The notes under the pieces were generated by a model. It saw only the letters and a program-made list of their open reading frames with translations, did not search any database and was not told the DNA's origin. A DNA stretch of 64,000 nt from Candidatus Microgenomates bacterium (GTDB taxonomy: Bacteria; Patescibacteriota; Microgenomatia; UBA1406; HO2-37-13b). Positions 33,270 to 41,927 of this stretch are shown here, piece after piece (positions within the stretch are counted from its first letter, which is position 1; every line of letters begins with the position of its first letter). The translations under genes were made by a program, and so were the position numbers. The stretch covers positions 124,001-188,000 of the forward strand of contig JANWIV010000003.1 of the NCBI GenBank assembly GCA_025449735.1, read 5' to 3'.

Positions 33270-33275
33270 TATAAT
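33270..33275 (+). promoter_or_regulatory. -10 box of the 33283 gene (leaderless)
   Basis: TATAAT ends 7 nt before the ATG at 33283, so the ORF track's start at 33274 lies within the promoter and is rejected. Confidence 0.55.
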
Positions 33276-33282
33276 GCAAGGG

Positions 33283-34698
33283 ATGAAGCGTAAAAATGTC
33301 TTTGGTGCTTTGCTCCTCGGACTTCTCACCTTTGCCCTCTATGTCTACAAAATTGAAACATCGCTTATTTTCCATTCCGATTTTGCCCGCGATCTTTATG
33401 AAATTATCAAAATTGCCAAAGGCAATCTTACATGGCTTGGACCCAAGCATTCTTTTGGCGGTCTTTATGCTGGTCCTTATTATTTCTATTTATTTGTCCC
33501 AATTTTTTGGCTGACTAATTTCTCAATTCTATCGCTTCCAATCTTCAATGCTTTTCTTTTTTCCAGCGCACTTAGCTATTTCGCTAAAAAATCAATCGAT
33601 AAATATTCAATTTGGAAAGGAATTGTCGCGACTCTTTGCCTCTCAATTATCACCCTTACCGTCTATACCGCCAGAAGCCCCGGCAATGCCAACACCTATA
33701 TTCCACTGCTACTCTTATTGCTGACCTATATTCATTTTGAGAGGATTGATACTCGATTGAAGATCATAATCTTAGGATTAATGTATGGAATAATTTTGAA
33801 TTTTACTCTGACCGCCATCATCCTTTTTTTGCCACTGACGATAATTATTATTTCAAAAATAAAACATAAAAAAGAAATTTTATTTTTTTTGTTTGCGATC
33901 TTGCTGACATTTTTACCAATTGCGATTTTTGATATCACTCATAATTTTGTCATTTTGCAAAATACCATCTCTCAACACTCTTATGCTTCATGGTTTAATA
34001 ATGAAAATATCATCAAAGGCGAAATCGGCAAAAAGAATTTGTTCGACAATTTCTTTTTTGTATCAAAAGAAATTCAAAGCGTCATCAACATCAGTCCGAT
34101 CCTGGCTTTTGTTACTTTAATCGGCCTTCAATTGATCGATAAAAAGAAAAAAAATAAAATCTTGCTGATTAGTGCCGCCGGGGCATTGCTATTATTGGTG
34201 ACAATTCTGCGCTATCAATTCGCCCTGCATTATGTATATCCGACTGCCTTCTATATATTTTTCACAATTATATATTTGCTCCTCGAGACAAAGTTTTCGA
34301 TTTTATTGCCAATGCTTTTTGCCTTATTACTAATTGCTTTTCCGACTCGCTTATATAAAGAGTCAACAGTACAATATTATGAATTTGAGAGAGCAGTCAA
34401 CTACAGCATTGAAAACAAACTCGTCGATAGTAACTCTCAATTTAATCTCGTTTATTTGGCTCATCCCAGCGCCATTCTTGGCTATGAATTTCGCTATTTT
34501 TTTCAAAAAAACAATCTGCCAGCGAAATCTGAATTTGATTATTCTTCGGCCCAAACTTTGCTCATATTTTCAAGAAGAAAAAATATCGATCTTACGACAT
34601 TGAATACTTGGGAGTTTGAGCAGTTTGGCAGGGAACATTTAAAAACATCTAAACAGTACAAAGTCGGCAATATCGATATCTATAAAGTGAAAAAATGA
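33283..34698 (+). CDS. Multi-pass membrane protein, GT39/ArnT-like (GT-C fold)
   Basis: 471 aa. After the first helix comes an outer loop with 'HSDFARDLYEIIKIAKGNL', whose Asp-rich start resembles the catalytic loop of PMT/ArnT-type glycosyltransferases, then 'GLYAGPYYFYLFVPIFW' and about ten more helices. A soluble C-terminal tail of about 90 residues follows. It would transfer a sugar from a polyprenyl-phosphate donor outside the membrane. The start at 33283 is set by the TATAAT box; -35 would fall in the tRNA 3' end. Acceptor unknown. Confidence 0.65.
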   Translation: MKRKNVFGALLLGLLTFALYVYKIETSLIFHSDFARDLYEIIKIAKGNLTWLGPKHSFGGLYAGPYYFYLFVPIFWLTNFSILSLPIFNAFLFSSALSYFAKKSIDKYSIWKGIVATLCLSIITLTVYTARSPGNANTYIPLLLLLLTYIHFERIDTRLKIIILGLMYGIILNFTLTAIILFLPLTIIIISKIKHKKEILFFLFAILLTFLPIAIFDITHNFVILQNTISQHSYASWFNNENIIKGEIGKKNLFDNFFFVSKEIQSVINISPILAFVTLIGLQLIDKKKKNKILLISAAGALLLLVTILRYQFALHYVYPTAFYIFFTIIYLLLETKFSILLPMLFALLLIAFPTRLYKESTVQYYEFERAVNYSIENKLVDSNSQFNLVYLAHPSAILGYEFRYFFQKNNLPAKSEFDYSSAQTLLIFSRRKNIDLTTLNTWEFEQFGREHLKTSKQYKVGNIDIYKVKK

Positions 34699-34709
34699 AA
34701 TTAGATTAC

Positions 34710-35822
34710 TTAAACCTGACAAATCAACCTCGGTAGACGAATGGTAAAAAATTTAATTCTCACTTCAACAAAAGTTAAAGTGCATGAAACCCTAGGAAAA
34801 TGAGTAAGTAATCCATATGGTGGAAATCGCCAATTAAGAATTGGCACTGGTGTTAAAGTTGGTGTCAGTGATGGTTCAACTGTCAATGTCGGAGTCGGTG
34901 TCAACGTCGGAGTTGGGCTTTCAGTTAAAGTTGGTGTAGCTGTAGGAGTCAAAGTTGGCGATGGCGTTGGAGTAAAAGTCGGTGTAGGAGTCGGAGTCGG
35001 AGTTTCCGTCGGTGTCGGAGTTGGGGTTTCAGTCGGTGTCGGTGTTAGCGTCAAGGTTGGTGTTGGGCTTGGTTCTACAGTTGGCGACGGGGTCGGCGAG
35101 GGTTCAATAGTTGGGGTTGGGGTTTCGGTTGGTGTGGGCGTTGACGTCGGTGTTGGAGTTGTTGAAGGTGTGATCGTCGGCGTTGGTAGCGATTCGATGG
35201 TAGAAGCGCTATTTTGCGGATCAGGAATATTGCGCAATATAAAATCATTAGCATTATTGTCACTATCCTCTCCATTACCCAATAAAGCGTCGGCCCCAAT
35301 TGTCATCGATTCAATTGTTGAGTCAGTCGTTGCCTTTCTTTCAACACTCATTCCATCATTTCCAAGATCTACCGTCACTGCTGTTTCCGGAGAAGTAGCA
35401 CTGGGACCTATTCCTACCTTGTCGACAATAGTTAGAGAACTATCAAAAAGTATGACTGTTCCATTGGTGGGAATATGACTCACTGTTGAATAAGTTAGGT
35501 CACCAAGAGCACTTCCTGCATATTCTGGACTGGTAATTAAGAAAAACCCACCAGGAGAAATCGCTCCAGTCATACTAAAAACGAGATTAGCGGAGTTATT
35601 CGATGAGTCGAGTCGACTAAGACGCCAACTACTTAACGAAACAGAACTACTTGTTGGATTATATAATTCTACAAACTCATTATTAGCATTTGAAGGTGAT
35701 GACGACCCAATCTTAACTTCAGAAATAACCAAATGATTAGCAGCAGCGGAAAAAACTGGGATAGTAATAACACGCAGAATCAAAAGAATACCAAGAATAA
35801 AGATGAGACTTTTATTCTTCAT
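34710..35822 (-). CDS. Secreted lamin-tail-domain surface protein with Pro/Thr-rich stalk
   Basis: 370 aa. Signal peptide (~1-27), a lamin-tail (LTD) beta-sandwich (~28-190, '[14 protein letters not shown]', '[20 protein letters not shown]') and a ~110-residue (Thr/Pro/Glu)-rich repeat (~215-322) that forms an extended stalk. The final 45 residues are basic with two Cys ('[16 protein letters not shown]') and look like a small C-terminal domain, perhaps for surface retention. LTD domains in bacterial surface proteins may bind other envelope parts. The coding DNA of the stalk is a tandem repeat of GTCGGTGTCGGAGTTGG-like units. Monocistronic. Confidence 0.82.
   Translation of the reverse strand: MKNKSLIFILGILLILRVITIPVFSAAANHLVISEVKIGSSSPSNANNEFVELYNPTSSSVSLSSWRLSRLDSSNNSANLVFSMTGAISPGGFFLITSPEYAGSALGDLTYSTVSHIPTNGTVILFDSSLTIVDKVGIGPSATSPETAVTVDLGNDGMSVERKATTDSTIESMTIGADALLGNGEDSDNNANDFILRNIPDPQNSASTIESLPTPTITPSTTPTPTSTPTPTETPTPTIEPSPTPSPTVEPSPTPTLTLTPTPTETPTPTPTETPTPTPTPTFTPTPSPTLTPTATPTLTESPTPTLTPTPTLTVEPSLTPTLTPVPILNWRFPPYGLLTHFPRVSCTLTFVEVRIKFFTIRLPRLICQV
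34863..35190. repeat. Coding tandem repeat (Pro/Thr stalk)
   Basis: Degenerate hexanucleotide-based repeats (GGTGTC, GGAGTC, GGGGTT) encode the stalk of the lamin-tail protein. Such tracts vary in copy number by slippage. Confidence 0.8.
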
Positions 35823-35897
35823 AACGACTAAGTCAATATATCAATTAATAGAAATATTGACAAGCTTTTTTTTGCGAAAGTTTAAATTCGAAAGTGA

Positions 35898-35903
35898 TAC
35901 AAT
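35898..35903 (+). promoter_or_regulatory. -10 box of the VIT gene (leaderless)
   Basis: TACAAT ends 8 nt before the ATG at 35912; the transcript would start within a base or two of the start codon. Confidence 0.5.
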
Positions 35904-35911
35904 AAACTATT

Positions 35912-36664
35912 ATGACTCCACACAAATACTCTACCTTTGACCTAAAAGCCCATCTGGCTCAAGAGCATTCGCGCTCCCCTTTTTCAAAATTTCTAAAAGA
36001 AATTGTCTATGGCGGCACTGATGGCATTGTCACTACTTTTGCCGTCGTCGCGGGCTTTTCTGGTGCCCAGGCAGGAGCTGAGATAATGTCGATTCCAATT
36101 TTTGTGGTGCTTCTTTTTGGATTTGCTAATTTGCTCGCTGATGGCGCCAGCATGGGTATTGGCAATTTTTTAGGCGTTCAAGCGGGTCAAGATTTATATA
36201 AAAAAGAAGAAGAAAAAGAAAGACTCGAAGTGGAACGCAATTTAGAGCTAGAAAAGGCAGAGACAATAGCCATTCTGACGCAGAAGGGATTTGATGAAAA
36301 AGATGCCATTGAAATCACCAAGCTTTATGCCAAAAATGAACCTTATTGGGTCGAGTTTATGATGCGTGATGAGCTCGATATGCCGAATCCCAAAGGTGAA
36401 AGCCCTCTTCTTACCGGAATTGCCACCGCAATCTCTTTTGTTTGTTTTGGGATTATTCCACTGCTCCCCTTCTTAATTTTGCCTCAAATGGGCTCATATT
36501 TTCAAATGTCAATAATTTTCACCATGTCAGCCCTACTTTTGCTTGGTTTACTGAGATATAAAGTGACCGGAATGACAATCGTGAGATCAGTTGGTGAGAC
36601 GATAATTTTAGGAGGAATTTCTGCTTCTATTGCCTATTTTGTTGGTAGTTTATTTCGAATTTAA
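35912..36664 (+). CDS. VIT1/CCC1-family metal (iron/manganese) transporter
   Basis: 250 aa, five membrane helices. 'VYGGTDGIVTTFAVVAGFSGA' and 'ANLLADGASMGIGNFLG' are the hallmark of the VIT1/CCC1 family, and the charged middle segment (~85-150, Glu-rich) corresponds to the cytosolic metal-binding domain. Eukaryotic members load iron into vacuoles; bacterial ones export or store metal. Here it probably removes excess Fe2+/Mn2+ from the cytosol. TACAAT ends 8 nt before the ATG. Confidence 0.92.
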   Translation: MTPHKYSTFDLKAHLAQEHSRSPFSKFLKEIVYGGTDGIVTTFAVVAGFSGAQAGAEIMSIPIFVVLLFGFANLLADGASMGIGNFLGVQAGQDLYKKEEEKERLEVERNLELEKAETIAILTQKGFDEKDAIEITKLYAKNEPYWVEFMMRDELDMPNPKGESPLLTGIATAISFVCFGIIPLLPFLILPQMGSYFQMSIIFTMSALLLLGLLRYKVTGMTIVRSVGETIILGGISASIAYFVGSLFRI

Positions 36665-36721
36665 GCGAGTAGAAAATTCAGGTATTGTATTTTTTCTTAA
36701 TTCTTTTTAAGATTAGGCTGT

Positions 36722-38176
36722 ATGGTCTATATTTATCTGTCTGAAAATTCGCTCAAATTGGTCAGTCTTAGCAAGACCATGCTTGGACAGTATAGTGTCA
36801 GTTTTTTTGAGAAAACTCATACCAGCAAATTGCTTGAAAAAGGCAGTGTCGTTGATGCGGATCTATTAGCTTCTGCTATCAAAGAAGCGCTAACTGGTGC
36901 TCAACCAAGCCCGGTGAGTGATCGCGATATTGTCCTTATTCTTCCGCAGGAATCATTTGATTTTGCCCGCTACAGCGTACCAACTGATATTTCTGACACC
37001 GCGGTTTTAGCTTTTGTCAAAGATAAACTAAGAAGCAATGTCCACTTCGATTTGGAAAACTCTCGATTCGACTATTCAATATCCCACAAAACCAAAGAAT
37101 CAACGGTGTTGCTCCTGGCGCAAAAAAACAATATTTTTGATGGCTTCACCCAAGTCTGTAAACTACTGCAACTATCAATCAAACATGTGGTCCCAGAAAC
37201 ACTCGCCTACTACAAACTTTTTGAAAAAGCATTGCGCGCTGATAAAAAAGAAACCTTGCTTTATGCTTTTCTAAATGGAGAGAATTCCTATGCTTATCTT
37301 TTTGACTATTTAGGGCTACTTTCTGAAAAGAAATACATTTTTGATGAAAAAGATGAAGAGGGCTTAAAAAAAATTGTTGAGGACCTGAAAGCTGAAAATA
37401 TAACTCTTAATCGACTGATTCTTTCCGGAGAGTCTAGTAGTAAGGTCCGTCAAGACCTTTTTACCAAGACCGTCGGCGTCTGGACTAATCCCTTGGAAAA
37501 AATCATCCAGAATTTTTATACCCAATATGTCAAGCTACTTCTCCCCGCCGGTGAGTCAAAATTCCCGATGCTTCATTTTGATGTTTGCTTGGGTGCTTTT
37601 ATCTTTACCCAAGAAAACACCAGCTTTTCCTTACTTAAAGAAGGCTCACGATTATCCAAAAGCTCAGGTGGTTCGCTTCCAAGCATATCTCTCCCTAGCA
37701 TTCCCTTTGGTAAAAAAGCGATTTTTCTTTTCCTATCAACTCTCATTTTGACCGCAATCGCAGTCTATGCAATTGTCACAATGGCGCCCAACTTTAAGGG
37801 AATGAAAAGTATTTCTTTGCCGATTGCAAAACCCACCGCCACCCCAGCCCCGACTGTTGAGCCGACAGCAATACCGGAATTGTCGCGTGAAGATGTCAAT
37901 ATTCAAATTCTCAACGGCACCGGAACCGCGGGAATTGCTGGTGAAATGCGCGATATTCTCATTGATCTTGGCTATACCGAGGTCTTGACCGACAATGCGG
38001 ACAGTTTTGATTTTGTTAGTACACAGATCGCCATCAAGGCGGATAAAAAAGAATATCTAGACCTCCTAGTTGATGACCTGAGCGATACCATCAAAATAAA
38101 AAAAGCCAACATCTCCACTCTTGATAAAAAAGAAGAAGCTGATATCGTCATCACCATCGGTTCTGATTTTGAATAA
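36722..38176 (+). CDS. PilM-like actin-fold protein fused through a membrane helix to a LytR_C domain
   Basis: 484 aa. Residues ~1-320 resemble the actin-like PilM fold ('VYIYLSENSLKLVSL', 'RDIVLILPQESFDFARYSVP', 'ETLAYYKLFEKA'). A membrane helix lies at ~335-355, then a Pro/Thr linker and, at ~385-470, a LytR C-terminal-type domain ('DVNIQILNGTGTAGIAGEMRDIL'). PilM forms part of the type IV pilus inner platform; LytR_C domains sit outside the membrane and may touch the wall. A fusion of the two is unusual and suggests a protein coupling cytosolic assembly with the wall. No pil genes are adjacent; PilM identity is by fold-like features only. Confidence 0.65.
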   Translation: MVYIYLSENSLKLVSLSKTMLGQYSVSFFEKTHTSKLLEKGSVVDADLLASAIKEALTGAQPSPVSDRDIVLILPQESFDFARYSVPTDISDTAVLAFVKDKLRSNVHFDLENSRFDYSISHKTKESTVLLLAQKNNIFDGFTQVCKLLQLSIKHVVPETLAYYKLFEKALRADKKETLLYAFLNGENSYAYLFDYLGLLSEKKYIFDEKDEEGLKKIVEDLKAENITLNRLILSGESSSKVRQDLFTKTVGVWTNPLEKIIQNFYTQYVKLLLPAGESKFPMLHFDVCLGAFIFTQENTSFSLLKEGSRLSKSSGGSLPSISLPSIPFGKKAIFLFLSTLILTAIAVYAIVTMAPNFKGMKSISLPIAKPTATPAPTVEPTAIPELSREDVNIQILNGTGTAGIAGEMRDILIDLGYTEVLTDNADSFDFVSTQIAIKADKKEYLDLLVDDLSDTIKIKKANISTLDKKEEADIVITIGSDFE

Positions 38177-38256
38177 AAACCCCTTCATTAACAATTAATC
38201 CAAACTGACTATGCTCTTTACTTTTACAATTTTCAGAACATAAAAAAGGCTTTTTG
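38177..38256 (+). other. Gap after the PilM-like gene
   Basis: 80 nt of mixed AT-rich sequence. It ends in the AAAAAAGGCTTTTT palindrome that also precedes RNA copy A. Confidence 0.4.
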
Positions 38257-38410
38257 CATACTTTTGTCTTTTTCATGACTTGTGGAGGCAGCGTAGAAAC
38301 TGTTTCAAAATGATGCCAGGAGACGGCCATTGCCCGAGGTGTTCCTCGCATGAATTTTGAATTACAGTTTCTAGACCCGTAACTCAGGCACTGAAAAAGA
38401 TAAAAGTATG
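38257..38410 (+). ncRNA. Structured RNA candidate, copy B
   Basis: The ends ATACTTTTGTCTTTTTCA and TGAAAAAGATAAAAGTAT form a closing helix whose inner half differs in sequence from copy A (22597-22745) yet still pairs, which is covariation. Conserved with A: GACTTG-G-AGGCAGCGTA on the 5' side, CTGTTTC opposite TTACAG, and TAG-CCCG-A-CTC-G on the 3' side. Inside is TAGAAACTG/CAGTTTCTA. Downstream context is prfB; upstream is the PilM-like gene, both + strand. Function unknown. Confidence 0.65.
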
Positions 38411-38645
38411 AGGATTTATTTGAGTTTGCGGAGCCTGTCCCGAGTTTGACAGAGGGATCGCATTCCTCGCAATGACCAAAATAATTCGACCATGCAATTA
38501 GAAATTTTCTGTTGTTTCCCTTCTTCGCTCTTAGCTTCCCACTTCGTCCTTCGGACTTCGAGGGACGAGACGGCGGGCAGGCATGTTTCATACTTTGCGT
38601 TTCACGTTTCTCGTTTCATGTTTCACGTTTCACGTTTCACGCTCA
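38411..38645. repeat. Repeat-rich intergenic region before prfB
   Basis: No gene is seen here. It contains a degenerate half of the ATGACA-type palindrome (TTCCTCGCAATGACC, ~38463-38477), a small hairpin (GTCCTTCGGAC), a GCGGGCAGGCATG piece and, at 38600-38641, six units of a TTTCACG-like heptamer. The 146-aa minus ORF across it is translated repeat. Confidence 0.65.
38600..38641. repeat. Heptamer tandem repeat, six units of TTTCACG
   Basis: Six 7-nt units (two with one change: TTTCTCG, TTTCATG). It ends 10 bp before the -10 box of prfB, so it could influence spacing or promoter activity when the copy number changes. Confidence 0.75.
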
Positions 38646-38651
38646 ATGAGT

Positions 38652-38657
38652 TATACT
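38652..38657 (+). promoter_or_regulatory. -10 box of prfB (leaderless)
   Basis: TATACT ends 7 nt before the ATG at 38665. Confidence 0.5.
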
Positions 38658-38664
38658 ATCCTTC

Positions 38665-39678
38665 ATGGAACCAACCAAAGAGCTACTTGAGAAGCGCGTC
38701 AAATCAATTATTGGTTTGATTAAGCCTGATGAGCTAAAAACTAAAATAATTGAAATGGAAACAAAAACCAGTGAGACTGGTTTTTGGGATAATCATCGCG
38801 AGGCCGGCGCTATAATGCAAGAAATTGCCGCTTTTAAACAAAAAATTGAGGATGCCGAACTGATGCAAATATTGCTTGAAGAAGATCATCTCAAAGATTT
38901 GAGCACGCTTCTTGATCGATATGAGATTACTTTATATCTTTCCGGACCTCATGATGAGGGAGCTGCCATTCTTTCAATACATTCCGGTGCTGGGGGAACG
39001 GAAGCGATGGATTGGACCTCAATGTTGCAACGAATGTATACTCGTTATTTTGAAAAAAAAGGTTTTGCCTATGAAATCCTTGACTTGGTCTCAGGTGAGG
39101 AAGCGGGGGTTAAAAGTGTCATTATGGAAGTACGGGGTAAATATGCCTATGGCTACCTAAAAGCTGAAGCGGGTGTTCATCGCTTAGTACGCAAATCTCC
39201 TTTCAATGCGGCGGGATTGCGGCAAACTTCCTTTGCTTTAGTTGAAGTCTTACCTAAAATTCCGGCAACTGAAATTGAAATTAGCGACAGCGACCTGGAA
39301 TGGCAATTTTTCCGCTCTGGTGGCGCGGGCGGACAAAATGTCAATAAAGTGAGTACTGCCGTACGGCTAATTCATAAGCCATCGGGAATTATGGTCACCT
39401 GCCAACAAGAACGTACTCAAGAGCAAAATCGTGAAATCGCACTCGCTCTTTTGCGTGCCAAACTATGGCTTAAAGAAGAGCTAGAACGCAATGAGAGCAT
39501 GGAAGAATTTAAAGGTCCAAAAAAAGCTTCTTGGGGTTTGCAAATTCGCTCCTATGTGCTTCATCCTTATAAACTAGTCAAGGATTTGCGCACTGATGTT
39601 GAAGATAATAATCCAGAAGCTGTGCTTGATGGTAATCTTGATCATTTCATCGAAGCATATTTAAAACTCCCCGTCTAA
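38665..39678 (+). CDS. prfB: Peptide chain release factor 2
   Basis: 337 aa. The catalytic '[10 protein letters not shown]' (GGQ) and the codon-recognition tripeptide S-P-F in '[13 protein letters not shown]' mark RF2, which reads UAA and UGA. The N-terminal domain is shorter than in E. coli (337 against 365 aa) and there is no in-frame UGA, so the classical +1 programmed frameshift is absent. Its presence supports UGA as a stop codon. TATACT ends 7 nt before the ATG. Monocistronic; a hypothetical membrane protein follows after 48 nt with its own -10 box. Confidence 0.96.
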   Translation: MEPTKELLEKRVKSIIGLIKPDELKTKIIEMETKTSETGFWDNHREAGAIMQEIAAFKQKIEDAELMQILLEEDHLKDLSTLLDRYEITLYLSGPHDEGAAILSIHSGAGGTEAMDWTSMLQRMYTRYFEKKGFAYEILDLVSGEEAGVKSVIMEVRGKYAYGYLKAEAGVHRLVRKSPFNAAGLRQTSFALVEVLPKIPATEIEISDSDLEWQFFRSGGAGGQNVNKVSTAVRLIHKPSGIMVTCQQERTQEQNREIALALLRAKLWLKEELERNESMEEFKGPKKASWGLQIRSYVLHPYKLVKDLRTDVEDNNPEAVLDGNLDHFIEAYLKLPV

Positions 39679-39711
39679 AAATAAATCGTTGCTATCAAAA
39701 ACAACATTTGT

Positions 39712-39717
39712 TATGCT
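39712..39717 (+). promoter_or_regulatory. -10 box of the 39727 gene
   Basis: TATGCT ends 9 nt before the ATG. Confidence 0.4.
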
Positions 39718-39726
39718 TACTTTGAT

Positions 39727-40206
39727 ATGGATAATCAATCAACTAAAGAATCGCTAGTGCACCCTTTTCCCAAAGAGGCAGAGCATCATAATACAGAAGG
39801 CGAAATGCTGCCTTATAAAAAAGTGGCGATGATTTTTGTTATTACCATTGTCATCGGTATTCTTTCCGGATTTGTAGTCCAATATGTAGCCAGCGCCTTC
39901 GGTAGCAAGACCACAACCGCTCAAAAAACGACCGAAAAAAAATCGGTCAAAGAAGCGGTTGGAATTCCTGACAAGAAAACTTTTAAAGACTCAGCCGAAG
40001 GCGAGCTTGTTGAGGGTGGTTCTGAAGGTGAAGGCAGTTTCCACCTAGAGCGCCCAGGGGGAGAAAGTCAAAATGTCTATCTCACTAGCTCCACCGTCGA
40101 TATGAGTGAATATATTGGCTCCCAAGTCCGAGTCCATGGTGAGACCTTCGAATCAGATAAAGTCGGTTGGTTGATGGATGTGGGATATATTGAAATACTG
40201 GAATAA
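39727..40206 (+). CDS. Hypothetical membrane-anchored protein with small beta-barrel-like outer domain
   Basis: 159 aa. Residues ~1-32 are cytosolic and polar, ~34-56 form one membrane helix, followed by a Thr/Lys linker and a C-terminal beta-rich domain (~105-159, 'NVYLTSSTVDMSEYIGSQVRVHGETF', 'LMDVGYIEI'). That end resembles the small OB-like barrel found after anchors in many such proteins, but no named family was matched. Likely external. It is followed by an inverted repeat element, then ftsE. Confidence 0.55.
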   Translation: MDNQSTKESLVHPFPKEAEHHNTEGEMLPYKKVAMIFVITIVIGILSGFVVQYVASAFGSKTTTAQKTTEKKSVKEAVGIPDKKTFKDSAEGELVEGGSEGEGSFHLERPGGESQNVYLTSSTVDMSEYIGSQVRVHGETFESDKVGWLMDVGYIEILE

Positions 40207-40319
40207 AAGTTACAAGTAACAACTAACAAGAAACAAACAAATCACAATATTCAATGACCAAAATTCTGAAGATTAATATTCTTTCAGTTTGTAACTTGGT
40301 TATTGTTTCTTGTTTCTTG
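40205..40319. repeat. Dispersed inverted repeat of the CAAGAAACAA / TTGTTTCTTG family, copy 1
   Basis: About 115 bp starting at the stop codon of the previous gene: AAGTAACAACTAACAAGAAACAAACAAAT-type sequence on the left and a TTGTAACTTGGTTATTGTTTCTTGTTTCTTG-type right end that is its rough inverted complement. Two more copies lie at 45622-45772 and 54153-54297. Confidence 0.65.
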
Positions 40320-40323
40320 CCTC

Positions 40324-41007
40324 ATGGCTATGATAACATTTGATGCCGTTTCTAAAAAATATCCAACTGGCGTCGTCGCCCTTGACGATGTCTCATTTCA
40401 AATAGATGATAATGAATTCGTCTTTCTAGTTGGTGCCTCTGGTGCTGGCAAAACCACCATTCTTCGGTTATTGCTCAAACAAATGGAGCCGACTTCGGGC
40501 TCAATTTTCATCGATAAAGTCGATATCACCGCCAAAGGATTTAAAGATTCCACTTTGGTGAGGCGAAATATTGGGATTGTTTTTCAGGATTTTAAAATTC
40601 TCCACGACAAAGATATCTTTGAGAATGTTGCCCTATCGCTCCAGGTCACCGGCGCCAAAGAAGCGACGATTAAATCAAAAGTTGAAGAAGTGCTTGATTT
40701 GGTCGGTCTATCTGAAAAAAAGCGCATGTTTCCTTTGCAGTTGTCAGCTGGAGAATTGCAACGAGTCGCTATTGCTCGCGCCATCATTGGCGATCGCGGC
40801 ATAATTCTCGCTGATGAGCCGACCGGCAATCTCGACCCCAAGACTACCTGGGAGATCATGAAGATTTTCAAAAAACTCGATGGCCAAAAAACCTTGCTTA
40901 TCGCCACCCACAACGCTGACATTGTCAATAGTTTCAAAAAACGAGTGATTACGGTAAAAGATGGCAAAGTTCAATCTGACCGCAGAGGCGGTACCTACGA
41001 ATTATGA
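40324..41007 (+). CDS. ftsE: Cell division ATP-binding protein FtsE
   Basis: 227 aa from the ATG at 40324; the ORF from 40303 begins inside the repeat. Walker A 'GASGAGKTT', ABC signature 'LSAGELQRVAIARA' and Walker B 'IILADEPTGNLDP' are complete. 'ITFDAVSKKYPTGVVALDDVSF' is typical of FtsE. With FtsX it controls peptidoglycan hydrolases at the division site. The 4-nt overlap with ftsX (ATGA) shows coupled translation. The second in-frame ATG at 40330 is an alternative start. Confidence 0.95.
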   Translation: MAMITFDAVSKKYPTGVVALDDVSFQIDDNEFVFLVGASGAGKTTILRLLLKQMEPTSGSIFIDKVDITAKGFKDSTLVRRNIGIVFQDFKILHDKDIFENVALSLQVTGAKEATIKSKVEEVLDLVGLSEKKRMFPLQLSAGELQRVAIARAIIGDRGIILADEPTGNLDPKTTWEIMKIFKKLDGQKTLLIATHNADIVNSFKKRVITVKDGKVQSDRRGGTYEL

Positions 41008-41900
41008 AAGAAGTATTAAATTCAATTAGGCGAACTCCATATCAATCGCTAGCGTCATTTTTGATTTTGTTTTTTGCCCTTTTTTTGACCATTTTTGTAT
41101 TTTATCTGACCAGTTTTTTCAGCAGTATCCTCTCTTATGTGGAGACCCGACCGCAGGTAATTGCTTATTTTGATGTTGACGCCACTGAAAAAAATATTCT
41201 TGAGCTGAAAAAGAATATAGAAAAATCAGGAAAATCATCAGAGGTGGTCTATATCTCTCAAGACAAAGCACTAAAGATTTATAAAGAGCTCAATTCGGAT
41301 AATCCCCTGCTATTGGAGATGGTTTCAGCTAATATTTTGCCAGCCAGTCTTGAGGTATATGCCACCAAGCCCGAATATTTAGCAGAAATTTCTAAGTTCC
41401 TTGATGATGAACAAATAGTAGAGGAAGTCAGTTTCCAAGAAAACATTGTCGATCGTCTGCTCACCTTGACGACAATTTTACGCCGCGGAGCCCTTTTCCT
41501 TTCCGGATTCTTGGTGCTGATTTCAATTGTAGTGTTGATGACGACGACCGCTTTCAAAATCGCTCTTAAAAAAGACGAAATTGATCTAATGCAACTTTTG
41601 GGCGCCACCACTTTTTATGTCAGAAAGCCATTTCTTGTCGAAGGGATGATTTTTGGATTCGTCTCCGCAAGCGTCGCTTTTGGAGTATTTTACTTGCTTT
41701 ACGCTCTTATGTTTCCGTTTCTCTCTTCATATTTAACTGGCATTCCATCATTGTCATTTTACAGCCTTGACAGCTACGGACTAAGCGTCTTCCCACCGAG
41801 TATATTTTTTATTGTGCTCTCCTATTTGTTCACCGTTATTTTCGGTATAACCATCGGACTGATTGGAAATTATCTTTCAACGTCAAAATATATTAGATAG
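41004..41900 (+). CDS. ftsX: Cell division protein FtsX
   Basis: 298 aa, four membrane helices. One helix near the N-terminus (~20-45), a large outer loop (~46-165) with 'PQVIAYFDVDATEKNILELK', then three helices towards the C-terminus. 'MQLLGATTFYVRKPFLVEG' is typical of FtsX. It forms the membrane half of FtsEX, which signals to wall-degrading enzymes through its outer loop. The usual partner hydrolase is not adjacent; the CAP-domain and cysteine-peptidase-like proteins further on are in the same part of the genome but nothing links them. Confidence 0.93.
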   Translation: MKEVLNSIRRTPYQSLASFLILFFALFLTIFVFYLTSFFSSILSYVETRPQVIAYFDVDATEKNILELKKNIEKSGKSSEVVYISQDKALKIYKELNSDNPLLLEMVSANILPASLEVYATKPEYLAEISKFLDDEQIVEEVSFQENIVDRLLTLTTILRRGALFLSGFLVLISIVVLMTTTAFKIALKKDEIDLMQLLGATTFYVRKPFLVEGMIFGFVSASVAFGVFYLLYALMFPFLSSYLTGIPSLSFYSLDSYGLSVFPPSIFFIVLSYLFTVIFGITIGLIGNYLSTSKYIR

Positions 41901-41927
41901 GTAAAATCGGCTGAATCAACATAATTT

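Noticed and set aside
34863-35190. Tandem repeat that might be taken for a CRISPR or minisatellite
   Set aside because: The units are 6-12 bp without spacers and encode a Pro/Thr/Glu stalk in a good reading frame.
38151-38591. 146-aa minus strand ORF
   Set aside because: It runs across RNA copy B and repeat DNA; its composition (Cys, Lys, Ser-rich) and lack of start signals fit translated repeats.
38665-38760. RF2 programmed +1 frameshift
   Set aside because: The gene is one open frame with no in-frame TGA near the N-terminus.
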